Part shown: positions 27,063 through 34,963 of the stretch, in pieces
How the letters are laid out: the number at the start of each line of letters is the position of its first letter
How positions within the stretch are numbered: the stretch's first letter is position 1
Assembly (NCBI GenBank): GCA_002702655.1
Contig: PABB01000069.1
Location: 124,001-188,000, forward strand
Source: Planctomycetaceae bacterium
GTDB taxonomy: Bacteria > Planctomycetota > Planctomycetia > Pirellulales > Lacipirellulaceae
Direction: 5' to 3'
Length of the DNA: 64,000 nucleotides
Notes under the pieces: model-generated
Database searches by the model: none
Told to the model about the DNA's origin: nothing
Seen by the model: only the letters and a program-made list of their open reading frames with translations
Program-made: the position numbers and the translations under genes

Positions 27063-28244
27063 TCAGTCCCGTTCAATCACCGCGGCGATGCCTTGGCCGC
27101 CGCCGATGCACATGGTCACCAGCGCTCGCTTGCCGCCGGTTCGCTGCAGTTCGTACAGCGCTTTGACCGCCAGGATCGCGCCCGTGGCCCCGATCGGATG
27201 GCCGAGCGAGATGCCGCTGCCGTTGGGGTTGGTCTTGTCGTCGGGCAACTCCAACTCGCGGCACACGGCCAGGGCCTGGGCGGCGAACGCTTCGTTGACC
27301 TCGAACAGATCGAAGTCGGCGTTGGACAGCCCCGTTTTCTCGTAAAGTTTCTTGACCGCCGGCACCGGGCCCATGCCCATGTACTTCGGGTCGAGCGCCG
27401 CGTAGCTGTACGCCGCCAGCCGGCCCAACGGTTTGAGACCCTTGGCCGCGGCGGCCTCGGCTTCCATCAGCACAACCGCGGCGGCCGCGTCGTTGATGCT
27501 CGAGGCGTTGCCGGCAGTGACGCTGCCTTCCTTGTCGAACACGGGTCGCAGCTTGGCCATCCCCTCGACGCTGGCGTCGGGGCGGATGTTCTCGTCCGCG
27601 GCGAACTGGACCGTGTCGCGTTTGACGCGGATGTCGATCGGCAGGATCTGGTCCTTGAAGTAGCCCGCCTCGACCGCGGCGGCGGCCCGCTGGTGGCTCT
27701 GCACGGCCAAGGCGTCCTGGTCCTCGCGCGAGATGCCGTATTTCTTGGCGACGTTTTCGGCGGTGATGCCCATGTGGCAGTCGTCGAAGGGGTCGCTCAG
27801 GGCGCCGACCATCATATCCACCAGCGTGGTGTCCATCATCCGGGCGCCCCACCGCATGGCGGGGGCCAGATAGGGGCTGCGGCTCATGTTTTCGGCGCCG
27901 CCGGCCACCGCCGCGTCGCAATCGCCCAGCGTGATGGCGTTGGCGGCGGTGACGATTGCCTGCATGCCGCTGCCGCACAGCCGGTTGAGCGTCAGCGCGG
28001 GCGTCTCGGCGGGCAGTCCGCCCTTCACCCCTGCGACCCGCGCCAGATAGTGGTCGTGCGGATCGGTGTGGATCACGTTGCCGAATACTACGTGTCCCAC
28101 GTCGCCGGGGTCGACGCCCGCCCGCTTGACCGCTTCGGCAACGCAAGCCGCCCCCAAATCGCAGGGCGGAACGTCCTTGAGACTGCCGCCGTAGCCGCCG
28201 ATCGCCGTGCGAACGCCACTGAGAAATACCACCTGACGCGCCAT
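27063..28244 (-). CDS. phaA: Acetyl-CoA C-acetyltransferase (thiolase)
   Basis: 393 residues from ATG 28244, the normal length; the longer upstream frame is not conserved. It condenses two acetyl-CoA to acetoacetyl-CoA. The acyl-accepting Cys lies in NRLCGSGMQA (about 90). GGAENMSRSPY, NVNGSGI-like NPNGSGISLGHPIG (catalytic His, about 350) and the second Cys in TMCIGGGQG (about 380) are present. The sequence MARQVVFLSGVRTAIGGYGGSLKDV is typical of biosynthetic thiolases. As first gene of the phaA-phaB-phaE-phaC array it supplies the precursor. It may also accept propionyl-CoA, given the methylmalonyl-CoA genes nearby (inference). Confidence 0.93.
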   Translation of the reverse strand: MARQVVFLSGVRTAIGGYGGSLKDVPPCDLGAACVAEAVKRAGVDPGDVGHVVFGNVIHTDPHDHYLARVAGVKGGLPAETPALTLNRLCGSGMQAIVTAANAITLGDCDAAVAGGAENMSRSPYLAPAMRWGARMMDTTLVDMMVGALSDPFDDCHMGITAENVAKKYGISREDQDALAVQSHQRAAAAVEAGYFKDQILPIDIRVKRDTVQFAADENIRPDASVEGMAKLRPVFDKEGSVTAGNASSINDAAAAVVLMEAEAAAAKGLKPLGRLAAYSYAALDPKYMGMGPVPAVKKLYEKTGLSNADFDLFEVNEAFAAQALAVCRELELPDDKTNPNGSGISLGHPIGATGAILAVKALYELQRTGGKRALVTMCIGGGQGIAAVIERD

Positions 28245-28880
28245 CGCAAATCTCCCATGCAAGAAGGGGCCTTCAAGGTCGCGGCGCAGAATGAGCCGCT
28301 CGGGGCGAAGGCGTCGCGAAGCACCAGGGGGAGAAGCATCGCGCGGGGCTGTTCGATCTGCGTGTCTGACAAGGGGGGAGTAGTCCCGCCTGAACGATTC
28401 GCCCGAAGAATGCTCGCGGCAACCCGCTGGGGCCAAGTGCGGTGCAACCGGTATGCCCAATCGCGCCAGTCGTGCCGGCGAGCGTATTCAAACCGCTGCG
28501 GCGCAAGCGTCTTCGCAGAACGGGATTGGTCCTGGGCGATGCTGTCCACGAGCCCCCAGATATGCGCGCCATATCGCACACTTGCCCCGCAGGACCGATG
28601 CGATTCGTTGTTGCAACGGCGGCGCGAGGTTTGCACTCGCGTATAATGGAGATGCGCCGGCGACCCGCGGTCATGATGGCCGCGCGGACGGTCTTGACGC
28701 CTGCAGACGTCAATTGTGCCACTGCTGGCTTGTCCAGCAGTGCGAAGCGGATACATGGCGCCCACTGCTGGACGAGCCAGCAGTGGCACGCACAAACCGC
28801 CTTTGCCGTTTGCTTGACGAGGCGGCGCCGCTTTTCGACTTTTCTACAAATTGAACCGACTGCCAGGTGGAGGATTCGCC
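28245..28880. other. Intergenic region with no convincing gene
   Basis: About 640 bp between the divergent thiolase and CBS-domain genes. Frames on both strands are open only because of high GC and run through the palindrome at 28714-28797. No RNA gene was recognised. Confidence 0.5.
28714..28797. repeat. Long inverted repeat of the CACTGCTGG...CCAGCAGTG family
   Basis: Two 27-bp arms (28716-28742 and 28763-28789) are complementary at 26 of 27 positions, with a 20-bp loop. Each arm is itself a hairpin (CACTGCTGG/CCAGCAGTG). This double-level symmetry resembles a paired-palindrome mobile repeat. It could fold as one long stem or two small ones. Confidence 0.85.
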
Positions 28881-29393
28881 ATGCTCTCGTCTTGCGATCC
28901 ACTGGACCGACTGCGCGGACTGCGGGTCGCCGACGTGATGAGTCGCAGCGTCGTGGCCATTCCCAGCCATGCCACGCTGTGCAACGCGGCCGAAACGCTC
29001 ACGGGCGGCGGCGCGTCCGGCGGACCGGTGGTCGACGAGTCGGGGCGGTGCATCGGCATGCTCAGCTCGCGCGACTACCTGCGGCACTATGCGGCCGGAT
29101 GCCAGGCGGTCGCCGCCCCGGGCTCGGCGTGCGCCAGTGCCGAGGCCACCTGTGCGGCGGACCTGATGGCGAGCGCCGTGCAATCGATCGAGGCGGGCGC
29201 CTCGCTGCTGCGGGCCGCGCGGATCATGTGCATGCAGCACGTGCACCGACTGGTGGTGCTGGACGAGCGGTCGGCCCCGGTGGGGGTATTGACCACGCTT
29301 GATATCGTGTCGGCCCTGCTGGCCGTGGCCGACGAACAGCGACAGGAACTTTCGCGTAACGCCAACGGCCGGAAGGCCAAGGGGGTTGTATGA
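28881..29393 (+). CDS. Tandem CBS-domain protein
   Basis: 170 residues. The first CBS domain starts LRVADVMSRSVVAIPSHATL (about 13-32) and ends in GMLSSRDYLRHY; the second spans about 92-155 with HRLVVLDERSAPVGVLTTLDI. CBS pairs bind adenosine nucleotides or AdoMet and act as energy sensors. A strong GGAGG ribosome site lies 9 bp before ATG 28881, deciding this start over one 30 bp upstream. Its stop overlaps the start of the universal stress protein gene by ATGA, so the two are translationally coupled, suggesting a shared stress or energy-sensing role. Confidence 0.88.
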   Translation: MLSSCDPLDRLRGLRVADVMSRSVVAIPSHATLCNAAETLTGGGASGGPVVDESGRCIGMLSSRDYLRHYAAGCQAVAAPGSACASAEATCAADLMASAVQSIEAGASLLRAARIMCMQHVHRLVVLDERSAPVGVLTTLDIVSALLAVADEQRQELSRNANGRKAKGVV

Positions 29394-29821
29394 TCTCGCA
29401 ATTCGCCGAGCATCCGATCGTGGCGCCGATCGACTTCACCGAGGAAGCCGACCGCGGCGTGCTGTATGCATTGAGCCTGGCCAAAGGCCCCGAGGGGGTC
29501 ACCGCATTGCATGTGGCGCCCCCGCTGGCCGCGTTCGAACCCGGCGTGGTGTGGGACATGGTCAGCGACCAGGATCGCCTGGGGCGACTAAAAGAAGTGT
29601 TCCACGAGCGGTACGCAGACGACCGCTACCGGGGCATGCACTTCTCAGTGCGGTTCGGCGAGCCGGCTCACGAGATTGCCGACTTCGCCCAGGAACTCAA
29701 AGCGGGGTTGATCGTCATGCCCTCGCACGGCCGCACCGGCGTCTCGCACTTGGTGATGGGCTCGGTCGCCGAGCGCGTGGTGCGGTTTGCGCACTGCCCG
29801 GTGCTGGTGCTGAAAAGCTGA
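29390..29821 (+). CDS. Universal stress protein (UspA family)
   Basis: 143 residues, a single Usp domain. PIVAPIDFTEEADRG opens the fold. The C-terminal nucleotide-binding signature G-x2-G-x9-G-S/T is seen as SHGRTGVSHLVMGSVAERVV, so this is an ATP-binding type. It is translated from an ATG overlapping the stop codon of the CBS-domain gene. Usp proteins with CBS partners are thought to sense nucleotide state; the specific stress is not evident. Confidence 0.92.
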   Translation: MISQFAEHPIVAPIDFTEEADRGVLYALSLAKGPEGVTALHVAPPLAAFEPGVVWDMVSDQDRLGRLKEVFHERYADDRYRGMHFSVRFGEPAHEIADFAQELKAGLIVMPSHGRTGVSHLVMGSVAERVVRFAHCPVLVLKS

Positions 29822-29864
29822 TTTCGCGCGTGCCGGGAGAGCGAGGCTGCGGCCGAGCTCGTCT

Positions 29865-30018
29865 GAGGCCTGAAAGGCCGGCGCTACGCTAGCCCAGGGC
29901 GGAGCCCTGGGAACGTGTCAACGCGCTCAAATACGAGCCCTGAAAGGGCTCTGGCATCATCCCGCCACAAGACCCAGGGCTGCGCCCTGGGCTATCATAG
30001 CGCCGGCCCGTTGGGCCT
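29865..30018. repeat. Cluster of small palindromes (CCCAGGGC..GCCCTGGG type)
   Basis: In order: GGCCTGAAAGGCC, CCCAGGGCGGAGCCCTGGG, GAGCCCTGAAAGGGCTC, CCCAGGGCTGCGCCCTGGG, GGCCCGTTGGGCC. These five short hairpins occupy the convergent gap between usp and mutS, and some could terminate transcription from both sides. Confidence 0.75.
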
Positions 30019-30056
30019 GAAGACTTGGCAATTTGATCCGCATTCAGGTCAGCGGT

Positions 30057-32840
30057 TCATGCCTTAGGCAGCTGCGAATCCGACGGCGCGAGTTGCTCGC
30101 GCCAGCGGGTGAGCAGTTGCAGCGCTTCGAGCGGCGTCAGGTCGTTGGGGTCGACCGCGCGGATTTCGTCAAGCAGCGGGTGGTCGGCCAGTTCGAACAG
30201 GGTGAGTTGGAACTGGCCGGCGCGGTTGGCGCCGGCGTGGGGGGCGTCGACGCGGCGGGTGGAGGTCGATGGTTCAAGGACGCCGTGGCCGGCGTCGCCA
30301 ACATCCCCTCCCCGTTCCGCCTTCCCCGTTCCGCTTTCCAACTGAGCGAGCACCTCTTCGGCGCGGGCGTTGACGCTCCGCGGCACGCCCGCGAGTTTGG
30401 CGACGTGGATGCCGTAGCTCTTGTCCGCGGCGCCCGCGACGATTTGGTGCAGGAACACCACCTCGTCCATCCACTCCTTGACCGCCACGTTGTAGTTGGC
30501 CACGCCCGGCAGCTGCTCGGCCAGTTGGGTCAGTTCGTGATAGTGCGTCGCAAACAGCGTGCGGCAGCCGATGGCGTCGTGCAGGTGCTCGACCACGGCC
30601 CAGGCGAGCGACAGTCCGTCGTAGGTGCTGGTGCCGCGCCCGATCTCGTCGAGGATCACCAAGCTGCGCCGCGTGGCCGTGTTGAGGATCCGCGCCGTCT
30701 CGGTCATCTCGACCATGAACGTGCTGCGGCCGCGGGCCAGGTCGTCGCTGGCGCCGACCCGGGCGAAGATGCGATCGGCCACCCCCACCGTGGCCGCCCG
30801 CGCGGGGACGAAGCTGCCGACTTGCGCCATGAGCGTGATCAGCGCTGTTTGGCGGATGTACGTGCTCTTGCCCGCCATGTTGGGGCCGGTGATCAGCAGG
30901 AGTGAGGCTTGAGGCGCGAGGCGTGAGGGTTGCGAGACGGCAGTTTCGTCATCGCTGGCCGCCTCCCCATTCCCTATTTCGCCTTCCCCATTCACTGCGC
31001 TGCAGTAACTGTCGTTGGGGACGAAGGTGCCTTCCGGTTCGGTGATGTCGAGCACGGGGTGGCGGCCCGCGTCGATCTCGAGCACCGGCTCGGCGGAGAT
31101 GGTCGGCCGGGCGTAGTTGCGGCTGCGGGCCAGCTCGGCCAGCCCGGCCAGCACGTCGATCTCGGCGAGCGCTTCGCTGGTGCTCTGCAGCTGCCGCGCG
31201 GCCGCGGCGGTGCATTCCCGCAGCTCGACGAACAGCTCGTACTGCAAATCGACGGCCCGCTCCTCCGCGGCGAGCACCTTTTCTTCGTGCTCCTTCAGCT
31301 CGGGGGTGACGTACCGCTCGGCGTTTTTGAGCGTCTGCTTGCGGATGAAATCGTCGGGCACTTTGTCGCGGTGGGCGTGCGTGACCTCCAGGTAATAGCC
31401 GAAGACTTTGTTGAAACCGACCTTCATCGACGGGATGCCGGTCCGCTCGACGGCCTCGGCCTGGTAACGGGCGATCCACTGCTTGCCCCCCTTGGTCAGT
31501 TCGCGGTACTCGTCGAGCTGCTGGTTGAAGCCGGCACGGATGAAGTCCCCCTCGCGGCTCGCCAGCGGACAGTCGTCCTCCAAGGCCGCGTCGAGTTGCC
31601 CGCGTAGCTCGCCGCACAGGTCGATCCGCGCCTCAAGCTGCTGCAGCCGCGCCGCCTGCCGGCCGGTGAGTTTGGCTTTCAGCCCCGGCAGGGTGCGGAG
31701 CGTGCGGGCGACGAACGACAGGTCGCGGGGCGTCGCGCGACCGGCGGTCACGCGGGCCAGCAGCCGCTGCATGTCATAGATCGAGCGGAGCGCCTCGCGG
31801 AGCTCGCCGGTCAGCGCGGCGTCGGCCACGAGTTCCTCGACCGCGTCGAGTCGCGCGTCGATCGCCGCAGGGTCGGTCAGCGGGCTGGCGAGCCAGTCGC
31901 CCAGCAGCCGGGCGCCCATCGACGTGACGGTGCGGTCCATCACGCCCCACAGCGAACCGTCGCGGCGGCCGTCGCGGATCGTGGCAGTGATCTCCAGGCT
32001 GCGGCGGGTCGCTTCGTCGATCTCCAGCCGCGCGGTCGTGCGATGCGGCGCCAGCCGGTCGACGTGGGCCAGCGACGACTTTTGCGTCTCGACGAGATAG
32101 TCGAGCACGGCCCCCGCAGCGGCCAGCGCGGGTTCGTCCCCCTCGCCAAAGCCAAATCCGTCCAGCGAGTGCGTGCCGAAGTGCTTGGCCAGCGCCGCGG
32201 TCGCCGCCTGCTGGCCGAACGCCCACGCGGGCCGGGGGGTGATCATCCGCCCCTCGGTCCAGGCGATCGCCAGCGGCGCCGCGTCGTCGCGGGTGAGGAT
32301 CTCGACGGGGGCAATTCGCGCGATCTCGTCGCCCAGCTTGTCGGCGGGCAGCACGGCCGCCTCGAACCGGCCCGTGGACACGTCGATCCAGGCCAGCCCG
32401 ATGGGGGGCGACTCGGCGGCGGACGACTTGGCGGCGGCCGGTCCCCCGCAGGCGATTGCTAGCAGGTAGTTGGCCGCGCACGGATCGAGCAGCGCGTCGT
32501 CGGTCACCGTGCCGCGGCTGACGATCCGCGTCACCTCGCGGCGAACGATCCCCTTAGCCTGGCGGGGGTCTTCGACCTGCTCGCAGACGGCGGCGCGGAG
32601 CCCGGCGGCGATGATCTTGGCCAGATAGCCGTCGAGTTGGTGGTGGGGAAAGCCGGCCATGGGGACCGGGTTGTCCCCCTTATCGCGGCTGGTGAGCGAC
32701 AGCCCCAGCACCCGCGCGGCGGTTTTGGCGTCTTCGTGGAACAGCTCGTAGAAATCGCCCATCCGAAACAGCAGCAGCGCGTCGCCGGCCGCCGCCTTGG
32801 CGTCGGCGTATTGCTGCATCATCGGAGAGAGGGCGGCCAT
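30057..32840 (-). CDS. mutS: DNA mismatch repair ATPase MutS, with two repeat-derived insertions
   Basis: 927 residues from ATG 32840. Recognises mismatches and starts methyl-independent or -dependent repair. The mismatch-wedge motif GDFYELFHEDA (Phe-x-Glu) is near residue 35. The ATPase has Walker A GPNMAGKST (about 650), DDLARGRSTFMVEM, Walker B LVILDEIGRGTST and the THYHELTQL switch. Compared with E. coli MutS there are extra residues at about 612-645, just before Walker A, and at about 832-875, in the C-terminal linker. Both stretches are encoded by 7-bp tandem-repeat DNA (30296-30345 and 30897-31000). The frame stays open through both. The start is chosen where homology begins; the frame extends further upstream without similarity. 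Confidence 0.95.
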   Translation of the reverse strand: MAALSPMMQQYADAKAAAGDALLLFRMGDFYELFHEDAKTAARVLGLSLTSRDKGDNPVPMAGFPHHQLDGYLAKIIAAGLRAAVCEQVEDPRQAKGIVRREVTRIVSRGTVTDDALLDPCAANYLLAIACGGPAAAKSSAAESPPIGLAWIDVSTGRFEAAVLPADKLGDEIARIAPVEILTRDDAAPLAIAWTEGRMITPRPAWAFGQQAATAALAKHFGTHSLDGFGFGEGDEPALAAAGAVLDYLVETQKSSLAHVDRLAPHRTTARLEIDEATRRSLEITATIRDGRRDGSLWGVMDRTVTSMGARLLGDWLASPLTDPAAIDARLDAVEELVADAALTGELREALRSIYDMQRLLARVTAGRATPRDLSFVARTLRTLPGLKAKLTGRQAARLQQLEARIDLCGELRGQLDAALEDDCPLASREGDFIRAGFNQQLDEYRELTKGGKQWIARYQAEAVERTGIPSMKVGFNKVFGYYLEVTHAHRDKVPDDFIRKQTLKNAERYVTPELKEHEEKVLAAEERAVDLQYELFVELRECTAAAARQLQSTSEALAEIDVLAGLAELARSRNYARPTISAEPVLEIDAGRHPVLDITEPEGTFVPNDSYCSAVNGEGEIGNGEAASDDETAVSQPSRLAPQASLLLITGPNMAGKSTYIRQTALITLMAQVGSFVPARAATVGVADRIFARVGASDDLARGRSTFMVEMTETARILNTATRRSLVILDEIGRGTSTYDGLSLAWAVVEHLHDAIGCRTLFATHYHELTQLAEQLPGVANYNVAVKEWMDEVVFLHQIVAGAADKSYGIHVAKLAGVPRSVNARAEEVLAQLESGTGKAERGGDVGDAGHGVLEPSTSTRRVDAPHAGANRAGQFQLTLFELADHPLLDEIRAVDPNDLTPLEALQLLTRWREQLAPSDSQLPKA
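30296..30345. repeat. Heptad repeat inside mutS, C-terminal linker
   Basis: CTCCCCG, TTCCGCC, TTCCCCG, TTCCGCT, TTCCAAC in 7-bp register within the coding sequence. Confidence 0.7.
30897..31000. repeat. Two heptad repeats inside mutS, just before Walker A
   Basis: AGTGAGG, CTTGAGG, CGCGAGG, CGTGAGG (about 30900-30928) and CTCCCCA, TTCCCTA, TTTCGCC, TTCCCCA (about 30963-30990). They are in coding DNA and translated in frame. Confidence 0.75.
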
Positions 32841-33275
32841 GGCGCGGTCTGGGGCGTGCTGTGGGGGCTTCGAGCGAGCGGCCCGCCATGCTACCAGTTG
32901 GCCCCAGCGCGTCTCAACCGCCCCGCTTCGCCTCACTGCGCGAGCTGATCGCAGCGGGCCGGCGGCGACTGTTTCTTCCGCCTGATTTGGCGTTGTTCTG
33001 GAGATTGCGTGGTGCAGGCGGCGGAGAAAGTCCGAAACTCCTAACGAATTGACGAGTTTCACATTGACTCAGCCGGGGGCAGGTTCATAAACTTCTCCCG
33101 TTCTTGCAATTTGCAATGTGGCGGCCGCCTTCGGTTTCAGTACCGGAATGTTCGGCGCCAGCGGATTCCGCTCACCGGCCGTTTCCCGACGGCTGACTGC
33201 CCACCGCACTCCCTGCCGAACTCTCGCTAGAGACGTACTTCGGCGTCCGCTTGCACTTTCCCTCGGAGAAGTTCT
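32841..33275. other. Divergent intergenic region, no gene seen
   Basis: Separates mutS and the AdoMet decarboxylase-like gene. It probably holds both promoters, but I could not pick a convincing promoter pair and no RNA gene is seen. Confidence 0.4.
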
Positions 33276-33671
33276 GTGTCTACTGCTGCGCTGGCGGAGT
33301 ATCGCCGCATTGTCCACGACGGCGTGCCGCACTACGGCCAACACCTGATCGCGACCTGTCTGGGTTGCAACGAAGCCATCCTGTCGATCGACAAGATGAG
33401 CGAGTTCCTCAAAACCATGGCCGACGAGATCGACATGGTCCGCTTTGGCGAACCGCTCGTGGCGCGGTTCGGGGGCGGCATCGAAACCGGGATTTCCGGC
33501 GTGCAGCTGATCGAGACCAGCGCGATCGTCATCCACACCAACGATGCGCATCGCGACATGTACCTGGACGTGTTCAGCTGCAAGAGTTTCAAGGAAGAGA
33601 CCGTCCGGCGCGTGCTGGACGAATTTCTGCTTCCCGCTTCCGTGACGACCGAGGTGATGTACCGCCGATGA
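33276..33671 (+). CDS. AdoMet decarboxylase-like protein (SpeD fold)
   Basis: 131 residues, the length of the short bacterial S-adenosylmethionine decarboxylase proenzyme. The block GISGVQLIETSAIVIHTND matches the family's 'ESHISIHTWPE' region. The Ser that becomes the pyruvoyl group is Ser82, followed by His87 and Cys102 (DVFSCKSF). The spacings of 5 and 15 equal those of the Thermotoga maritima enzyme (Ser63, His68, Cys83). Self-cleavage and a pyruvoyl cofactor are therefore expected. The residue before Ser is Thr rather than the usual Glu, and His after Ser is Ala, so the substrate may be AdoMet or a related compound. It overlaps the following SET gene by ATGA. Confidence 0.8.
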   Translation: MSTAALAEYRRIVHDGVPHYGQHLIATCLGCNEAILSIDKMSEFLKTMADEIDMVRFGEPLVARFGGGIETGISGVQLIETSAIVIHTNDAHRDMYLDVFSCKSFKEETVRRVLDEFLLPASVTTEVMYRR

Positions 33672-34120
33672 GACTGTACCCGAATTTCTTGCCGGCTATC
33701 GAGGATGAGCCGCAGCCGAGCGATTTCGCGGTCGAGCAAATCGACGACCAACGCGGCGAAGGGGTGATCGCCCTGCGCACATTTGCGCCCGGCGACGTGC
33801 TGTTTCGCATGAACGGCATCCCGATGACCGAGATCACCCAGCACACATTGCAGCTGGCTCCCGAAGTGCATCTGCACGATCCGTGGGTGGCAGGCAAGGT
33901 GCTGCACAGTTGCGCGCCCAACTCTCGGTTGGACGTGGAGACGCAATACTACGTGGCCGTGCGGCCGATCGCCCCGGGCGATCTGCTGACCATGGACTAC
34001 GACGAGACCGAGGACGTGCTGTATCGCGCGTTCGAATGCCGCTGCGGCGCGCCGCAGTGTCGCGGGTTCATCGCGGGCCGCAAGGTCCCAGTTGCGGCGA
34101 CGCAGGATGCATTGACCTGA
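33668..34120 (+). CDS. SET-domain protein (lysine methyltransferase-like)
   Basis: 150 residues. SET features in order: a GEGVIALRTFAPGDVLF opening strand set, LHSCAPNS (the NHSCxPN AdoMet-binding motif with Asn replaced by Leu), PIAPGDLLTMDYDE (catalytic Tyr) and a post-SET Cys cluster CRCGAPQCRG. Bacterial SET proteins methylate proteins or unknown targets. Translation is coupled to the AdoMet decarboxylase-like gene through a four-base overlap. The two enzymes both use AdoMet, so the pair may form one pathway. The start is the ATG at the overlap; a longer frame in front belongs to the other gene's region. Confidence 0.82.
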   Translation: MRLYPNFLPAIEDEPQPSDFAVEQIDDQRGEGVIALRTFAPGDVLFRMNGIPMTEITQHTLQLAPEVHLHDPWVAGKVLHSCAPNSRLDVETQYYVAVRPIAPGDLLTMDYDETEDVLYRAFECRCGAPQCRGFIAGRKVPVAATQDALT

Positions 34121-34156
34121 TCGACGCCGGAGTTTTCTCCGTAACGATTTTCCCAG

Positions 34157-34199
34157 CGCCCTGGCCCGTTGCCAATGTGACGGGCCAGGGCGTCTCTTT
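34157..34199 (+). terminator. Probable intrinsic terminator of the AdoMetDC/SET pair
   Basis: A 13-bp perfect stem CGCCCTGGCCCGT / ACGGGCCAGGGCG with a 10-base loop, followed by the T-rich TCTCTTT, 37 bp after the SET stop codon. Confidence 0.75.
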
Positions 34200-34268
34200 G
34201 CGCCCTACTTCAGGTTCGCAGTCGCGGTTCCGTTTGCTCAGTTCCGGGCGCGGACGTAAGCTATAGGC

Positions 34269-34853
34269 ATGACTGCCGCCGAAGCTTCCCAACTGCTGAC
34301 GATCGAACAGTATCTCGAAGGGGAATTGCGCTCGGACGTCCGGCACGAGTACCTGGGCGGCTACGTCTACGCGATGGCGGGGGCCCGGACGCAGCACAAC
34401 CGGATAGCGACGAATTTCACCGTCGCACTGGGATCGGCGCTGCGGGATCAGCCCTGCGAGCCCTTCAACTCCGACATGAAGGTCCGCGTGCAATTGGCCA
34501 GCCACACGCGGTTCTACTACCCCGACGCGATGGTGGTCTGCACGCCCAACGCGCCTGACGAGCCCTTTCAGGATCAGCCAGTCGTGGTCGCAGAGGTGCT
34601 CTCGGCTGAGACGCGACGGATTGACGAGGGGGAGAAGCGGGAAGCGTATTGCGCAATCCCCTCGCTGCGAGTCTATTTGCTGATCGAGCAGGATTTGCCG
34701 CGGGTCGTCGCGTATCGCCGCGGCGAGCAGGGGTTCACGCGGGAAGTCTACGACGGCCCCGACGCGGTGTTCCCGCTCGCGGAGATCGACGCGGACCTGC
34801 CGTTGGCTGAACTCTATCGGCGGGTCGATTTCGCCCCAACGGCCGACTGCTAG
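34269..34853 (+). CDS. Uma2-family endonuclease-like protein (DUF820)
   Basis: 194 residues. The Uma2 pattern is clear: YLEGELRSDVRHEYLGGYVYAMAGA at the start, then YYPDAMVVC (catalytic Asp of a PD-(D/E)xK fold), VVVAEVLSAETRRIDEGEKREAY (Glu and Lys/Arg) and a C-terminal beta-rich segment. The family is abundant in cyanobacteria and planctomycetes; nuclease activity is predicted from fold, and the cellular role is unknown. It stands alone downstream of the SET pair's terminator. Confidence 0.85.
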   Translation: MTAAEASQLLTIEQYLEGELRSDVRHEYLGGYVYAMAGARTQHNRIATNFTVALGSALRDQPCEPFNSDMKVRVQLASHTRFYYPDAMVVCTPNAPDEPFQDQPVVVAEVLSAETRRIDEGEKREAYCAIPSLRVYLLIEQDLPRVVAYRRGEQGFTREVYDGPDAVFPLAEIDADLPLAELYRRVDFAPTADC

Positions 34854-34963
34854 CACGCGTTCGTGCCGGCCGTCGGCGAACCGCCGTTTACCCGCTGGCG
34901 AGAACTTTCTATCCTCCGCCGCCCGGCGTCCCGGGATTCCTGACCGCGCGAGAGGATGTTGTC

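Noticed and set aside
28273..28902. A 209-residue minus-strand frame upstream of thiolase
   Set aside because: It reads through the nested inverted repeat and has no coding-like composition.
33251..34120. A longer SET-domain frame starting inside the AdoMet-decarboxylase gene
   Set aside because: The first 140 residues are an out-of-frame reading of the decarboxylase gene; the ATG at the overlap gives a complete SET domain.
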